NCBI GenBank assembly: GCA_050943595.1
Contig: JBMNPM010000004.1
Location: 62,001-126,000 of the forward strand
From: JAXGXJ01 sp050943595
GTDB lineage: Bacteria; Actinomycetota; Thermoleophilia; RBG-16-64-13
Length of the DNA: 64,000 bases
Direction: 5' to 3'
The translations under genes and the position numbers were made by a program. Shown here piece by piece: positions 9,519 through 18,013 of the stretch (within the stretch, counting starts at the first letter, position 1; each line of letters opens with the position of its first letter). The notes below the pieces were generated by a model. That model did not search any database. It was not told where the DNA came from and saw only the letters and a program-made list of their open reading frames with translations.

Positions 9519-9564
9519 TATGGGTACAGGTGAGCTGTTCGTTGCTCAAAGGGGCTGGAGGCAG

Positions 9565-10260
9565 ATGGCGATGCTGTTGCGGCGAGCGGTGATGGTTGTT
9601 GTGGTGGGCGCGGTACTGTTGTTGGGGATCAGCGGGGTTGCGTGGGGGCTCTCGCTGCCAAGCACGCCCGGGAAGTTCTTCCTGGACGTAACCCCCGGGG
9701 GTCCCTACAGTGAGGCTGTTGATGCTTTAGCTGAGGTCGGGGTGGTTGATGGTTATGGCGACGGAAAGTTCGGGCTGATGAACCTGGTGCTTCGCCAACA
9801 GTTCACGAAGATGATGGCGAAGACCCTCGACCTCTCTGCTCCCGACTTACCCATGCCGTTTGTGGATGTCGAGGAGGGACTGAGCGAGACTGATCCGATG
9901 TATCCGTCGGGTTATGTGGCGATGTGCTGGGCAGCGGGTATCACCAAGGGCAAGGACGCCACCCACTTCGCACCGTACGAGAACATGACTCGCCACCAGT
10001 TGGTGACCATGGCGGTACGGAGCGTGCAGTCGCGGCTCAAGGCGCCACCTGAGGACTGGACAGGGACCTTCCCGTCGGATGATCCGATACACGGGGCCAA
10101 CGTCCGTCTGGCTGAATACAACGGGCTGTTGGACGACGTTACCTTCGGGCGGTTGACTACCCCCCCTTGCTATTGGCTCGGGCTAGGGGTTTCTGCCAGT
10201 CGTGGTGAGTGTGCCGGTGTGTTATACAACGTGTGGACATTGCTCGCAGCGAGCGAGTAA
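9565..10260 (+). CDS. Exported protein with S-layer homology (SLH) domains
   Basis: A 231-residue protein with a signal peptide: LLRR, then a valine/leucine-rich core (AVMVVVVGAVLLLGISGVAWG). Two SLH modules follow. The first reads FLDVTPGGPYSEAVDALAEVG with VVDGYGDGKF. The second reads PFVDV, YVAMCWAAGITKGKD and FAPYENMTRHQLV. A third, partial module lies near DPIHGANVRLAEYNGLL. SLH domains anchor proteins to cell-wall polymers. There is nothing beyond the SLH part, so it may be a truncated or minimal anchor. The ATG at 9565 has a GGAGG site; an ATG at 9520 would abut the last repeat and lacks one. The gene lies between the array and fossil repeats at 10434-10530. A role in CRISPR immunity is not indicated. 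Confidence 0.85.
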   Translation: MAMLLRRAVMVVVVGAVLLLGISGVAWGLSLPSTPGKFFLDVTPGGPYSEAVDALAEVGVVDGYGDGKFGLMNLVLRQQFTKMMAKTLDLSAPDLPMPFVDVEEGLSETDPMYPSGYVAMCWAAGITKGKDATHFAPYENMTRHQLVTMAVRSVQSRLKAPPEDWTGTFPSDDPIHGANVRLAEYNGLLDDVTFGRLTTPPCYWLGLGVSASRGECAGVLYNVWTLLAASE

Positions 10261-10600
10261 GTTCGTATTCCTTCGTCAGCATGCCGTACGGGTCGTCCGT
10301 GCTCGTGCGGCCCTGGCGTCTTCTCCCTCGACCCGCCAGGCAGTCTCCAGTCGTTATGTGAGTCTGCCGACGAACTGGTGCGGCAGAGCGATGGAGCATC
10401 TTGAGCTGGCGTAGCCGGTTCTGCAAGAATGTTCTTGGAATCAATCCTCTGATGAACAAGAGATTGAGACGCCATATCCCACGAAAACACGTCGGCAACA
10501 GCCTCAGCCTTGGAACTGATGACCTGATTAAAAACTCTGAAGAAGGATGAATTAACCGGGGGGTGCATTCCTAATGTGCATCTACATAAAGGAGTGATAG
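10261..10600. other. Intergenic stretch holding fossil CRISPR repeats and the RBS of a broken gene
   Basis: 340 bases between the SLH gene and the CARF-RelE pseudogene. It contains one recognisable degenerate III-B repeat and part of a second (10434-10532), and an AAGGAG ribosome binding site at 10589-10594 serving the ATG at 10601. No other gene is supported. Confidence 0.7.
10434..10532 (+). repeat. Fossil III-B CRISPR repeats (one full, one truncated)
   Basis: Bases 10434-10470 match the III-B repeat in length and order, with changes inside: CTTGGAATCAATCCTCTG replaces CTTGGAATTAATGACCTG, and the end AGAGATTGAGAC replaces AGGGATTGAGAC. After 38 spacer-like bases, 10509-10530 reads CTTGGAACTGATGACCTGA, then the match decays. 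This is a relic of the same array, now about 0.9 kb from its last repeat with the SLH gene in between. Confidence 0.85.
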
Positions 10601-11399
10601 ATGCAGCCATGGTTGATCGTGTCCACGATTGGTACGAGCCTGTTAACGAACTACGACGGGAGCATTGCCCGGAGCAGCAGTCTCTTTTGCGCCGGACGGC
10701 GAACTTGACGGACTCGAAGCTGCCCGACCCTGAGCGTGTGGCTATCGATTGTTTACGTGATGCTGTACAGGCGGAGTTGGCGGCGTCTGATGTGCAGATC
10801 GCTAGGACCTTGAGCGCCGAGATCAACGGAATCATTACGTATTACGGGGGCAGCCTCTACGATCGCGATCGGCTTGCCAGGGATGAGCATGTGCTGGTGG
10901 TCACCGATACCTATCAAGGAGAGGTGGCTGCAGGGCTTGTGAAGGGATGGCTTGAGAACCAGGGATTCAAGGTGATCCGGCTACTTCGGTTGCCGGGACT
11001 CGAGTAGTATTCAATTTGGTTGGTGGGTTTAAGAGCCTGCAGGGATACATGAACACCCTTGGTATGCTCTACGCGGATGAGATTCTTGGCAGTGCAGGTC
11101 TTCTGGAGTTTCCGCACCTCGAATACACGGAACGGTTCAAGCGGGACTTCGCGGCGCGGGACAAGAAGGTCAAGGCTATGGTGCTCAGCGCGTTGGCTAA
11201 GGTATCCGTGCTGTTCGATGGGGGCCGCGTCGATCTTCTGAAGAGTGATGGCGGTCTGCAGTATGGGGATCTCAAGGGCGACTCTGGTGTGGGTCACTTT
11301 CGTGTGAATCTATCTTGGCGTATCACCTGCAAGGTGGTAGGACCTAAACTTCAGCTTCGCCGTGTCGGGAGTCACGACGAGATACAGAAAAGCCCGTGA
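10601..11399 (+). pseudogene. Broken CARF-RelE type III effector (APE2256-like CARF plus RelE toxin)
   Basis: Three frames together spell one protein. Frame 2 starts at ATG 10601 with an AAGGAG site 6 bases upstream and gives MQPWLIVSTIGTSLLTNYDG, the CARF nucleotide-binding start (GTSLLTN), before stopping at 10706. Frame 1 continues with ARTLSAEINGI and VTDTYQGEVAAGLVKGWL, ending PGLE-stop at 11005. Frame 3 resumes at 11004 with VVFNLVGGFKSLQGYMNTL, the conserved CARF FN-TGGFK motif. It then runs into a RelE/ParE-like toxin (FKRDFAARDKKVKA, FRVNLSWRI, LRRVGSHDEI). The first break is repaired by one extra T in the T4 run at 10685-10688. The second looks like a deletion of some tens of codons. 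The family would be a cyclic-oligoadenylate-gated ribosome-dependent RNase or toxin. The gene's stop abuts that of the convergent CARF-HEPN gene. Confidence 0.85.
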
Positions 11400-13031
11400 T
11401 CAGCGGCAATCGAGTTCCAGACATGAAGATGCGGTGGGATCTTGGGTAACGTCTGGTGATGATGTCATCCGGATCAGGCGTACTACGTGGTGGCCGTGAT
11501 GTTTAAGGATTGAGACGAGTTCGTGTGCCACGGCCTCATGCACGGGGTTCATGCTACCCATCTGCACCAGCACCTTGCATCCCTCGCCGATCGCTAACTC
11601 CCGTTCCAGAGTGCGGGCCCAGGTACGGCAGAATTTGGCAGGATCGACCGCAGCCTCGATCTCTCGCGGTGTGGCCGACAAGAATCTCACCTCGGCCTGT
11701 GGATAGTGAAGGTCCGCGTGCTGACGAATCGCTTGGGCCTCGGCGTCAGTGTTCTCACAGAATGCCACGACCACTGTAGTGTCCGACGCGAACGAGGCTT
11801 CTTTCGGCATGAGGGCGAAGGATCTATCGGCCATGTTCTGGACGGTCTTCCAAGTCTCTTGGAATTCATCAACTATGCGCTCGGGGTTCAGTTCTGCTAC
11901 CTGGAAGCCACCGTGTGAAAGGGAGTTGCGTATGCTGAAAAGCTGAGAAAAGGGCGCAGCGTCAGAGCTTCTAGACTCCAGATATGCGGTTCTAACTGCT
12001 GCCTCGGCATTTTCTCTCACCGATCGCTCGAGCCACCGTTCGGCGTGGCCTGAGACCAGGAGCACCCGGTTTACCACCCATTCGCGGGCCAGTCGGTAGG
12101 CGGTGCCCATATCGGAGACTTCTGCCGCATGATCTATGATTTGTCTTTGGCGAGCCAGCTCCCGGTCGTCAAGGGTGACGCTCGCTTTCTTGTAGTGACG
12201 TTCGGGGACCAGAAGATCCGCTATGGTCTGGTCGAGGCTCTCAGCCAGGCGTGCGGCCGGCGGAGCGATGCTGCAGAGCTTGGATGCAAGACCGGACTTC
12301 TGAAGGCGCGCTGCTGCCAGCCCTGCCTCTAAAGGAAGACCGCCCCTGACGGCGGCCCCCAACAGGCGGAGAAATTTGGGGTCGTTGCCCTGCAGGCGGA
12401 TCTCTCGGCGTCGCTCCTCGGCGAGGTCGGCGAGCTTCCGTGGGTCCAGGTCCTGCTCTAGGTCACGGATGGCCCGGGCCCAGCGATCTATGTGCGTGAT
12501 CACACTGAGATCAAACATGGGGGCCACGTTCTGCGCGTCTCGTGCCTCCCAGGCGCCGTAGAGTATGCGCGGTGCGGCTACGTCATCGGTTTCACTGGTG
12601 AAGCGCAGGGCTGAGAGGGCCACGAGTGGGGTGGAGCGGAAGCCGTGCGTGACGTCCATGACCAGGCCGTTTGCGGCTGCGGAACAGGTGCTATCAAAGA
12701 TGGTCCAAAGCTCAGCCTCGTCTCGACCCTGGGGGATGGGCACGGGTTCGACTATCGTGGCCGGCGAGCGCGTAGCAATTTCGGCTTGTAGCTGGTCTAG
12801 GTGTTGCTCTGCGGCCTCCGATGTGACCAGCACACGCAGGTGAGATACTGATTCGCCAGCTTGGTTTAGAAGGTCCACTACTGCTACAGGGGCATATCGA
12901 GTGAGGCCAGAGACAAAGCCATTGAGACTGTAGCTGACCGGTTGATAGTTGCCAGTACCCACGATGCTGAGTAGCACAAGTGGGGTGTCTGAACTCTTTT
13001 GCCTGGTGGTGTTGTCATCCGGCATAGCCAC
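11400..13031 (-). CDS. csx1: CARF-HEPN CRISPR effector (Csx1/Csx2, TM1812-like) with extra C-terminal domain
   Basis: A 543-residue protein. The N-terminal CARF domain shows LLSIVGTGNYQPVSY (about residues 20-34) and LVMDVTHGFRSTPLVALSALRF, typical of the TM1812 (Csx2) branch that binds cyclic oligoadenylate. The HEPN RNase motif RNSLSH (Rx4H) is at about 368-373, so RNA cleavage should be intact. From about residue 417 there is an additional domain (VVVAFCENTDAEAQAIRQ; ILKHHGHHVVRLIRM). Its end resembles the small CRISPR protein Csx15, but that is a weak match by eye. The start is GTG at 13031 or ATG at 13025. The product is likely activated by the Cas10 at 1-2079 and degrades RNA during infection. 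It is transcribed away from a divergent small membrane gene and convergent with the CARF-RelE pseudogene. Confidence 0.9.
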   Translation of the reverse strand: MAMPDDNTTRQKSSDTPLVLLSIVGTGNYQPVSYSLNGFVSGLTRYAPVAVVDLLNQAGESVSHLRVLVTSEAAEQHLDQLQAEIATRSPATIVEPVPIPQGRDEAELWTIFDSTCSAAANGLVMDVTHGFRSTPLVALSALRFTSETDDVAAPRILYGAWEARDAQNVAPMFDLSVITHIDRWARAIRDLEQDLDPRKLADLAEERRREIRLQGNDPKFLRLLGAAVRGGLPLEAGLAAARLQKSGLASKLCSIAPPAARLAESLDQTIADLLVPERHYKKASVTLDDRELARQRQIIDHAAEVSDMGTAYRLAREWVVNRVLLVSGHAERWLERSVRENAEAAVRTAYLESRSSDAAPFSQLFSIRNSLSHGGFQVAELNPERIVDEFQETWKTVQNMADRSFALMPKEASFASDTTVVVAFCENTDAEAQAIRQHADLHYPQAEVRFLSATPREIEAAVDPAKFCRTWARTLERELAIGEGCKVLVQMGSMNPVHEAVAHELVSILKHHGHHVVRLIRMTSSPDVTQDPTASSCLELDCR

Positions 13032-13036
13032 TCAAG

Positions 13037-13147
13037 CTACTCTTGGCGGCTCGTCCTTGTCAAGAGCTCTGCGTAGAGCCGTTCCGCCTCTTTATCCGGG
13101 TTATGGTGGTCGAACTTGCTATAGCAGTACGTAGCGTAGCCGGCCAT
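13037..13147 (-). CDS. Possible small 36-residue ORF just upstream of the CARF-HEPN gene
   Basis: A short open frame, MAGYATYCYSKFDHH...TSRQE, ends with TAG six bases before the csx1 start on the same strand. The spacing would suit a two-gene unit. However, no ribosome binding site is visible, the family is not recognised, and it may simply be the promoter and leader region. An upstream GTG at about 13156 is another possible start. Confidence 0.25.
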   Translation of the reverse strand: MAGYATYCYSKFDHHNPDKEAERLYAELLTRTSRQE

Positions 13148-13247
13148 GAGGATCACCGTATCGGCCGGTAGTTGCCCGGCACCTCGCAGCGGCGGGGTCG
13201 CTTCGCTATCATCGTCTTCCTCGATATGGACCGAAGGAGACGGGATA

Positions 13248-13466
13248 GTGAAGCTGGCCGCAACGATCGTGGGAGTAATCCTCCTTATCGCGGGTGTGGG
13301 CGCCGCCATCGTGCATTACACCGTGGAAGGCAGCGATGTTAACAGCTACGCTACTCTGGCCGTCGCGGCCGTTCTGCTGCTTGTGGGGTGGGGGCTGTTC
13401 GATTGGGGTACGGGGATTTCGCGCCGCTGGGGAGCCGACAAGGACAAGGGCGGAGGGCCAAAGTAG
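13248..13466 (+). CDS. Small membrane protein (72 aa)
   Basis: A GTG start with an AAGGAGA site 7 bases upstream gives a 72-residue protein. It has two hydrophobic segments (LAATIVGVILLIAGVGAAIV; YATLAVAAVLLLVGWGLF) and a basic, lysine-rich tail ending DKDKGGGPK. The layout of two short helices with a charged tail resembles small DUF3185-like inner-membrane proteins, but the family is not established. It is divergent from the CARF-HEPN gene and need not be related to CRISPR. A longer upstream frame from 13146 lacks a ribosome binding site. Confidence 0.6.
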   Translation: MKLAATIVGVILLIAGVGAAIVHYTVEGSDVNSYATLAVAAVLLLVGWGLFDWGTGISRRWGADKDKGGGPK

Positions 13467-13610
13467 ACGCTTGTGTGATGGGTGCGGGCGCCTGTCACCT
13501 CGAGGTCGCCGGCTGCCAGGTGCAGGCGCACGGTGGCTATCCGGTGCATTTTGGCCACCCGGCCCGGTTCCTCTGAGGCGGACGGCCTCTCATTGGGCCG
13601 GACGGCCCTC

Positions 13611-14147
13611 TCATATGCCGTAATAGCGGATGAACTCCACAAACTCCTGTAGCCTGTCTACCGGGATGGGATCGTGTTGCGGCCCGTCGCCGTCTGTGTG
13701 CGTGTGGCTCTCCCAATACTTCCCGCGGACTTCTGCCGGGAACCCATCGCCGTCATCCAGCAGACTCGAGAAGGGGCCCCACCACTCGATCTGGAACTCA
13801 CCTTTGAAAGCCTCGTTGAAGGCTTTTCTCAGCCGTGACTCGTCGGCGACCAGCGCTTGGTTTTCGAACAGCGCCTGCACGTTGGGAGCGAACTTCTCGT
13901 TGCGCTCTGTGGGACCGTCGAGGACTACCGGGGCCCACGCGAAGAAGTCGTGTATGAAGGTATACATCGCCTGCTGATCGTCGAACCAGGCGAATCCCCC
14001 TATGCCACCACCGCAACACGCCGGACGATCAAGATATGAATAGTAGCCCCAGTCGCCCCGGCGGGGTTCTCTCGCCTGAGCCGCAGCATTCGTCTCGTAG
14101 TACTTCTCCTCGAAGATCGGGTTGACGGTGCGATCATCTGCGGACAT
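13611..14147 (-). CDS. Hypothetical protein, 178 aa, unrecognised family
   Basis: The ATG is preceded by AGAGGAGA, a good ribosome binding site. The protein is soluble, acidic and rich in aromatic residues (YYSYLDRPACCGGGIGGFAWF; FIHDFFAWAPVVLDG; FQIEWWGPFSSLLDDGDGF) and ends EFVEFIRYYGI. There is no signal peptide or membrane segment. The CCGGG element and the many Trp and Phe residues suggest a small folded domain, but I do not recognise it. It stands alone between convergent and divergent neighbours, so context gives no function. Confidence 0.7.
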   Translation of the reverse strand: MSADDRTVNPIFEEKYYETNAAAQAREPRRGDWGYYSYLDRPACCGGGIGGFAWFDDQQAMYTFIHDFFAWAPVVLDGPTERNEKFAPNVQALFENQALVADESRLRKAFNEAFKGEFQIEWWGPFSSLLDDGDGFPAEVRGKYWESHTHTDGDGPQHDPIPVDRLQEFVEFIRYYGI

Positions 14148-14347
14148 GCTCGGATTATCTCCTCTTGCGTTCGGCGTGGATATTTCTATTGTGGATACTT
14201 CTATTGTACGCAGACGGTTGGATGATGCGGGGGCCGTTCCGTGATGCGATCGGTATGACCATCAGAAGTAGGGTAGGGTAGTGGCAGGATGGGGGAGAGG
14301 CGCCGCCGGATACGGCGGCGCACAACGACAATCAGTGGCGGTGGGTG

Positions 14348-15109
14348 ATGGCAGAGAGTGGGGCAAAGGATAGTCGAGTCGCAGTCATCACAGGTGCGGG
14401 GTCCGGTATCGGCCGGGCGGTCTCGGTCGCACTCCTCGAGGCCGGCTATTGCGTCGTCGTGGCCGGGCGCCACGAAGAGACACTCCGTGCCGTTTTGGCG
14501 GATCATGGTTCTCGCGGATTGGTCGTGACGGCGGACGTGACGCAGGAGCGGTCTGTGGAGCACCTGTTCGCTCGCACCTGCGACGAGTTCGGCCGTGTCG
14601 ACCTGTTGTTCAACAACGCCGGTGTTTTCGGTGCGACCGCTCCTTTTGAGGAGGTGTCGCTCGAGCAGTGGCGGCTTGTTGTGGACACCAACCTCACCGG
14701 GGCCTTTCTCTGCGCCCGGGAAGCGTTCCGGATCATGAAAGAGCAACGGCCCAGTGGGGGCCGCATCATCAACAACGGGTCGGTGTCCGCGCAGAGCCCG
14801 CGGCCCCATGCCGTGGCCTACACGTCCACCAAACATGCTGTGACCGGTCTCACTAAGGCCATCTCGATTGAGGGACGGCGGTATGGGATAGCCTGCTCCC
14901 AGATCGACATAGGCAACGCGGCTACGGACCTCTCGGCGGCTTTTGGGCAGGGAGCCCTCCAGGCCGATGGTTCGATCCTGTCCGAGCCGCGGATCGACCT
15001 GAAACACGTGAGCGACGCCGTCCTCTATATGGCAAACCTTCCCCTAGAGGCCAACGTTCAGTTCATGACTCTGATGGCGACGGCCATGCCCCTGATCGGT
15101 CGCGGCTAG
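14348..15109 (+). CDS. Short-chain dehydrogenase/reductase (SDR)
   Basis: A 253-residue classical SDR. TGAGSGIG (about residues 15-22) is the dinucleotide-binding TGxxxGIG, and NNAG in LLFNNAGVFG is the structural motif. The catalytic Ser lies in INNGSVSA, and YTSTK supplies Tyr158 and Lys162. An Arg in the second strand (VAGRHEE) suggests NADP preference. The substrate cannot be predicted. The start is ATG 14348, with a GTG immediately before it at 14345; no strong ribosome binding site is seen. The gene is isolated, with no pathway partner nearby. Confidence 0.88.
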   Translation: MAESGAKDSRVAVITGAGSGIGRAVSVALLEAGYCVVVAGRHEETLRAVLADHGSRGLVVTADVTQERSVEHLFARTCDEFGRVDLLFNNAGVFGATAPFEEVSLEQWRLVVDTNLTGAFLCAREAFRIMKEQRPSGGRIINNGSVSAQSPRPHAVAYTSTKHAVTGLTKAISIEGRRYGIACSQIDIGNAATDLSAAFGQGALQADGSILSEPRIDLKHVSDAVLYMANLPLEANVQFMTLMATAMPLIGRG

Positions 15110-15268
15110 GGGCTGCGGTCAGAAGGTCAGGCTCGTGCGCCCGCTCGTATGCCCGCAGCACGATCCCGGTAAATCCTGACAAAGATGAACGCCGGCCGGG
15201 GAAGGACCCCCGGCCGGCGAAAGCGGGCGCTGCGGGTTACGTCTACCGTTGGTTACATCTACCGTCGG

Positions 15269-15655
15269 CTACACCTCGACCACGGAATCATTTCCGCCGT
15301 AGGGGTTGGGATCGTACCGGTCGGCGTTCCAGTCGTTCTCGAACGTGGTGCCGTCTATGAGGTAGCGGAAACGGTACGAACGGTTTTTCTCCAGTTCGAG
15401 AGTGACAAAGAATTCACCGTCTGCTCGTCTTTGCATGGGCGTGGCGTCGGTTGACCAATCGTTGAACTCGCCGACTATGCAGACCTGCTCTGCCTGTGGC
15501 GCTGCAGCTTTGGGCAGTGTGAACGTCACTCTGCATAGCGGGCTGTCTTCTCGGTACTCTTTTTGGATACCGGTTGGTCGATATTGAGGGGTCGCAGGCG
15601 CTGCAGGGGGCGGGGTTGCACTGATGGCCGGGTTGGTTTCGTCGATCGTAGCCAT
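15269..15655 (-). CDS. CBM48 / AMPK-like glycogen-binding domain protein
   Basis: A 128-residue protein. A proline/alanine-rich N-terminal tail of about 30 residues is followed by one immunoglobulin-like CBM48 domain: VTFTLPKAAAPQAEQVCIVG, EFNDWSTDATPM, then YRFRYLIDGTTFENDW and ADRYDPNPYGG. The NDW and RYLIDG motifs are those of isoamylase N-terminal and AMPK-beta glycogen-binding modules. There is no catalytic domain, so it probably binds an alpha-glucan such as glycogen or acts as a scaffold. It has a strong GGAGGT ribosome binding site. No glycogen genes are adjacent. Confidence 0.85.
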   Translation of the reverse strand: MATIDETNPAISATPPPAAPATPQYRPTGIQKEYREDSPLCRVTFTLPKAAAPQAEQVCIVGEFNDWSTDATPMQRRADGEFFVTLELEKNRSYRFRYLIDGTTFENDWNADRYDPNPYGGNDSVVEV

Positions 15656-16212
15656 CTTTTTCTTACCTCCACGTCGTTGTCAAACAGGCATCGGCTGGTC
15701 GATTGCGATGTTGCATTACTGCATCGCGCTACCCCTACAAAGGGCGGCGTTCTTGCGACCGTGGTTGTTTCTTCAACAGCCTCCTGATTATGCCAAAGGA
15801 ACGAGCGGGCTTCGAGTGGCTCCGCCTTCCATCTGGACGATCGTATCGGTGTTGACTGTAACGGGAGGGCAAAATTCTCGACTACTCAGCGGCTCCCACT
15901 TTTCATCGGATGCTCCCTGCGCCTCTCCTCTCTATCCACAAATCACAAATGGATGCGCCTATCTCTGAGGTCCTTATATACGTTTATGCTCGTTATCGTC
16001 ACATCCTAAACGCGCGGGACCGAGGGGGCCATCAGTCGTCGCCGGGATCGATGTCGTGGCGACCTTCGTCGACCTTCGTTGATCAAGCGACGGCTGGGAG
16101 ATGGCTGGTGGACGGCTGGGAGACGGCGTGGTCTGGGCACTTTCGCGTGGGAGCGGTGGGTTCGGCCTGGTATTGTGACGAGTATGTAGCCAGAGGATCG
16201 TTAGGAGAAATT
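15656..16212. other. 557-base intergenic region between divergent genes
   Basis: It separates the CBM48 gene (minus strand) from the CoA-disulfide reductase gene (plus strand) and should hold both promoters. An open frame continues upstream of 16213 to 15910 but has no family match and no ribosome binding site. The AGGAGA at 16203-16208 points to ATG 16213. Small direct repeats are present: CGACCTTCGT twice near 16061-16080, and GACGGCTGGGAGA twice near 16090-16125. No RNA gene was recognised. Confidence 0.5.
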
Positions 16213-17940
16213 ATGAAGGTCGTCATCGTTGGTGGAGTAGCCGGTGGTGCGTCCTGCGCGGCGCGCTTGCGGCGTCTGGACGAGAAGGCTGAGATCCTGA
16301 TGGTGGAGCGTGGACCGTACGTTTCGTATGCCAACTGCGGATTGCCCTATCACGTGGGTGGGGTCATCGAAGAGGAGTCGAGCCTCCTGGTCGCCAGCGA
16401 GCAGACCTTCCGCGAAGTGTTCGCTGTTGATTGTCGGACACGTTGCGAGGCCATCAGCATTTCGCCTCAGACGAAGACGGTGGAGCTCAAGGACCACATC
16501 ACCGGCAGAGTCACCACCGAGTCGTACGACAAGCTGGTGCTCTCACCTGGGGCCGCACCCATCCGTCCACCGCTGCCGGGAATAGACCTCCCGGGCATCT
16601 TTACGGTGAGGACAGTGATGGACGCGCGGGACATCCGGGCATGGCTCGACCGAGGTTCCAGCGATTCCACCGAGGAGAACACGACGTCGGACCCGCAGGT
16701 GTCGACCGAGCCGAAGCGGGCGGTGGTAGTGGGCGGTGGATACATCGGTTTGGAGATGGCAGAGAATCTGGTCCATCGAGGACTTGATGTGACGGTGGTC
16801 GAGATGCTTGATCAGGTCATGGCCCCTCTCGACCCAGAGTGCGCCCAGCTGGTGGCGCGTCATCTGCAAAAACATAACGTCCATCTCGTGCTCGGTGATG
16901 CTGTGGCCGCCTTCGAGCAGACTCCCTGTGGGTCGCTTGAGGTTCTCACGAAGTCGGGCAAGAGACTGCCGGCCGATGTGGTCGTCTTGGCTATAGGTGT
17001 GCGGCCGGAGGTTGAGCTGGCGAAAGCGGCCGGGCTGGAGATAGGAGAGCGGGGCGGTATCCGCGTAGACGAACAGATGCGGACCAGCGATCCGGATATC
17101 TTCGCCGTCGGCGACGCCGTGGAGGTTAAGGACTACGTCACCGGCGGATGGTCGCTCATCCCCTTAGCGGGGCCTGCGAACCGGCAGGGCCGTATCGTGG
17201 CCGACGTCATCGCCGGACGGGATGCCCGTTTTCGGGGCACCCAAGGCACCTCGGTCATAGGCATATTCGGAACTACGGTTGCTACGACCGGTGTCAACGA
17301 GAAGACGCTGGTGCGGTTGGGCGACACGGATTTCGAGAAGATCTATATCTTCCCCAATTCACACGCGGGCTACTATCCGGGTGCCCGCACTATCATGCTC
17401 AAGGTGATCTTCCGCGCGTCCGACGGTCGTCTGCTTGGAGCTCAGGCTGTAGGCCAAGATGGGGTCGAGAGGCGTATCGACGTTCTGGCTATGGCCATCC
17501 AGATGGGGGCGACCGTGTACGATCTGGAAGAGTCAGAGCTCTGCTATGCGCCGCCGTTCGGAAGTGCCAAGGATCCGGTCAACTTTGCCGGCATGGTGGC
17601 TGCCAACGTTCTTCGGGACGATATGCCGTTGACCCATTGGCCGTCTGTCGACGGCGGGTTCCTGCTGGATGTGCGCAATCCACCGGAGCTCGAGGCGGAG
17701 AATCTGCAGGGTGCGCTGAATATCCCGCTACCGGAGCTCCGCTCACGGCTGGACGAGCTGCCTCGTGACCGCGAGATTCTGGTCTTCTGTCGGTCGGCTC
17801 AGCGCTCGTACTTTGCCACGCGCATCCTCCTGCAGAACGGGTTCAAGGCCAGGAACATCTCTGGGGGTATGTTGTCGCGTTCCATGCAACCGGCGGTTTC
17901 GGAGACGAGGCCCGACGGAGGGAAGGGGCCGTCAAGCTGA
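16213..17940 (+). CDS. CoA-disulfide reductase-type flavoprotein with rhodanese domain
   Basis: A 575-residue protein. The N-terminal FAD-binding motif is VVIVGGVAGGASCAARLRRL. Cys42 in YANCGLPYHVGG is the single active-site cysteine of CoA-disulfide reductases. A second GGGYIGLEMAE motif binds NAD(P)H, and FAVGDAVEV is the C-terminal FAD motif. The end (LLDVRNPPELEAENLQGALN to VFCRSAQRS) is a rhodanese domain with Cys526. Enzymes of this fused class reduce CoA disulfides, persulfides or polysulfide with NAD(P)H. The start is ATG 16213 with AGGAGA. It probably serves thiol redox balance or sulfur metabolism. Confidence 0.93.
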   Translation: MKVVIVGGVAGGASCAARLRRLDEKAEILMVERGPYVSYANCGLPYHVGGVIEEESSLLVASEQTFREVFAVDCRTRCEAISISPQTKTVELKDHITGRVTTESYDKLVLSPGAAPIRPPLPGIDLPGIFTVRTVMDARDIRAWLDRGSSDSTEENTTSDPQVSTEPKRAVVVGGGYIGLEMAENLVHRGLDVTVVEMLDQVMAPLDPECAQLVARHLQKHNVHLVLGDAVAAFEQTPCGSLEVLTKSGKRLPADVVVLAIGVRPEVELAKAAGLEIGERGGIRVDEQMRTSDPDIFAVGDAVEVKDYVTGGWSLIPLAGPANRQGRIVADVIAGRDARFRGTQGTSVIGIFGTTVATTGVNEKTLVRLGDTDFEKIYIFPNSHAGYYPGARTIMLKVIFRASDGRLLGAQAVGQDGVERRIDVLAMAIQMGATVYDLEESELCYAPPFGSAKDPVNFAGMVAANVLRDDMPLTHWPSVDGGFLLDVRNPPELEAENLQGALNIPLPELRSRLDELPRDREILVFCRSAQRSYFATRILLQNGFKARNISGGMLSRSMQPAVSETRPDGGKGPSS

Positions 17941-18013
17941 TAGCGACCATACATCGCAAGGTCGAGTTGTGGACACAGCGGTAACACCGGCACTTCCGGA
18001 CCCGGTCTGAGAT

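Noticed and set aside
8224..9549. Minus- and plus-strand frames across the III-B array containing SLVHQVINSK, SIPCSSGH or LGINDLMNKGLR
   Set aside because: Repeat translations, not genes.
10576..11007. A stand-alone 143-residue protein starting at 10576
   Set aside because: Its first 40 residues are out of frame with the conserved CARF start at 10601; it is a fragment of the frameshifted CARF-RelE gene.
11505..11516. AAGGATTGAGAC inside the CARF-HEPN gene, matching the end of the III-B repeat
   Set aside because: Only about 12 bases match and they encode a normal part of the protein; treated as chance. The 8-mer ATTGAGAC also occurs near 12931.
15910..16212. N-terminal extension of the CoA-disulfide reductase to 15910
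   Set aside because: The flavoprotein starts naturally at ATG 16213 with a ribosome binding site; the extension has no family match.
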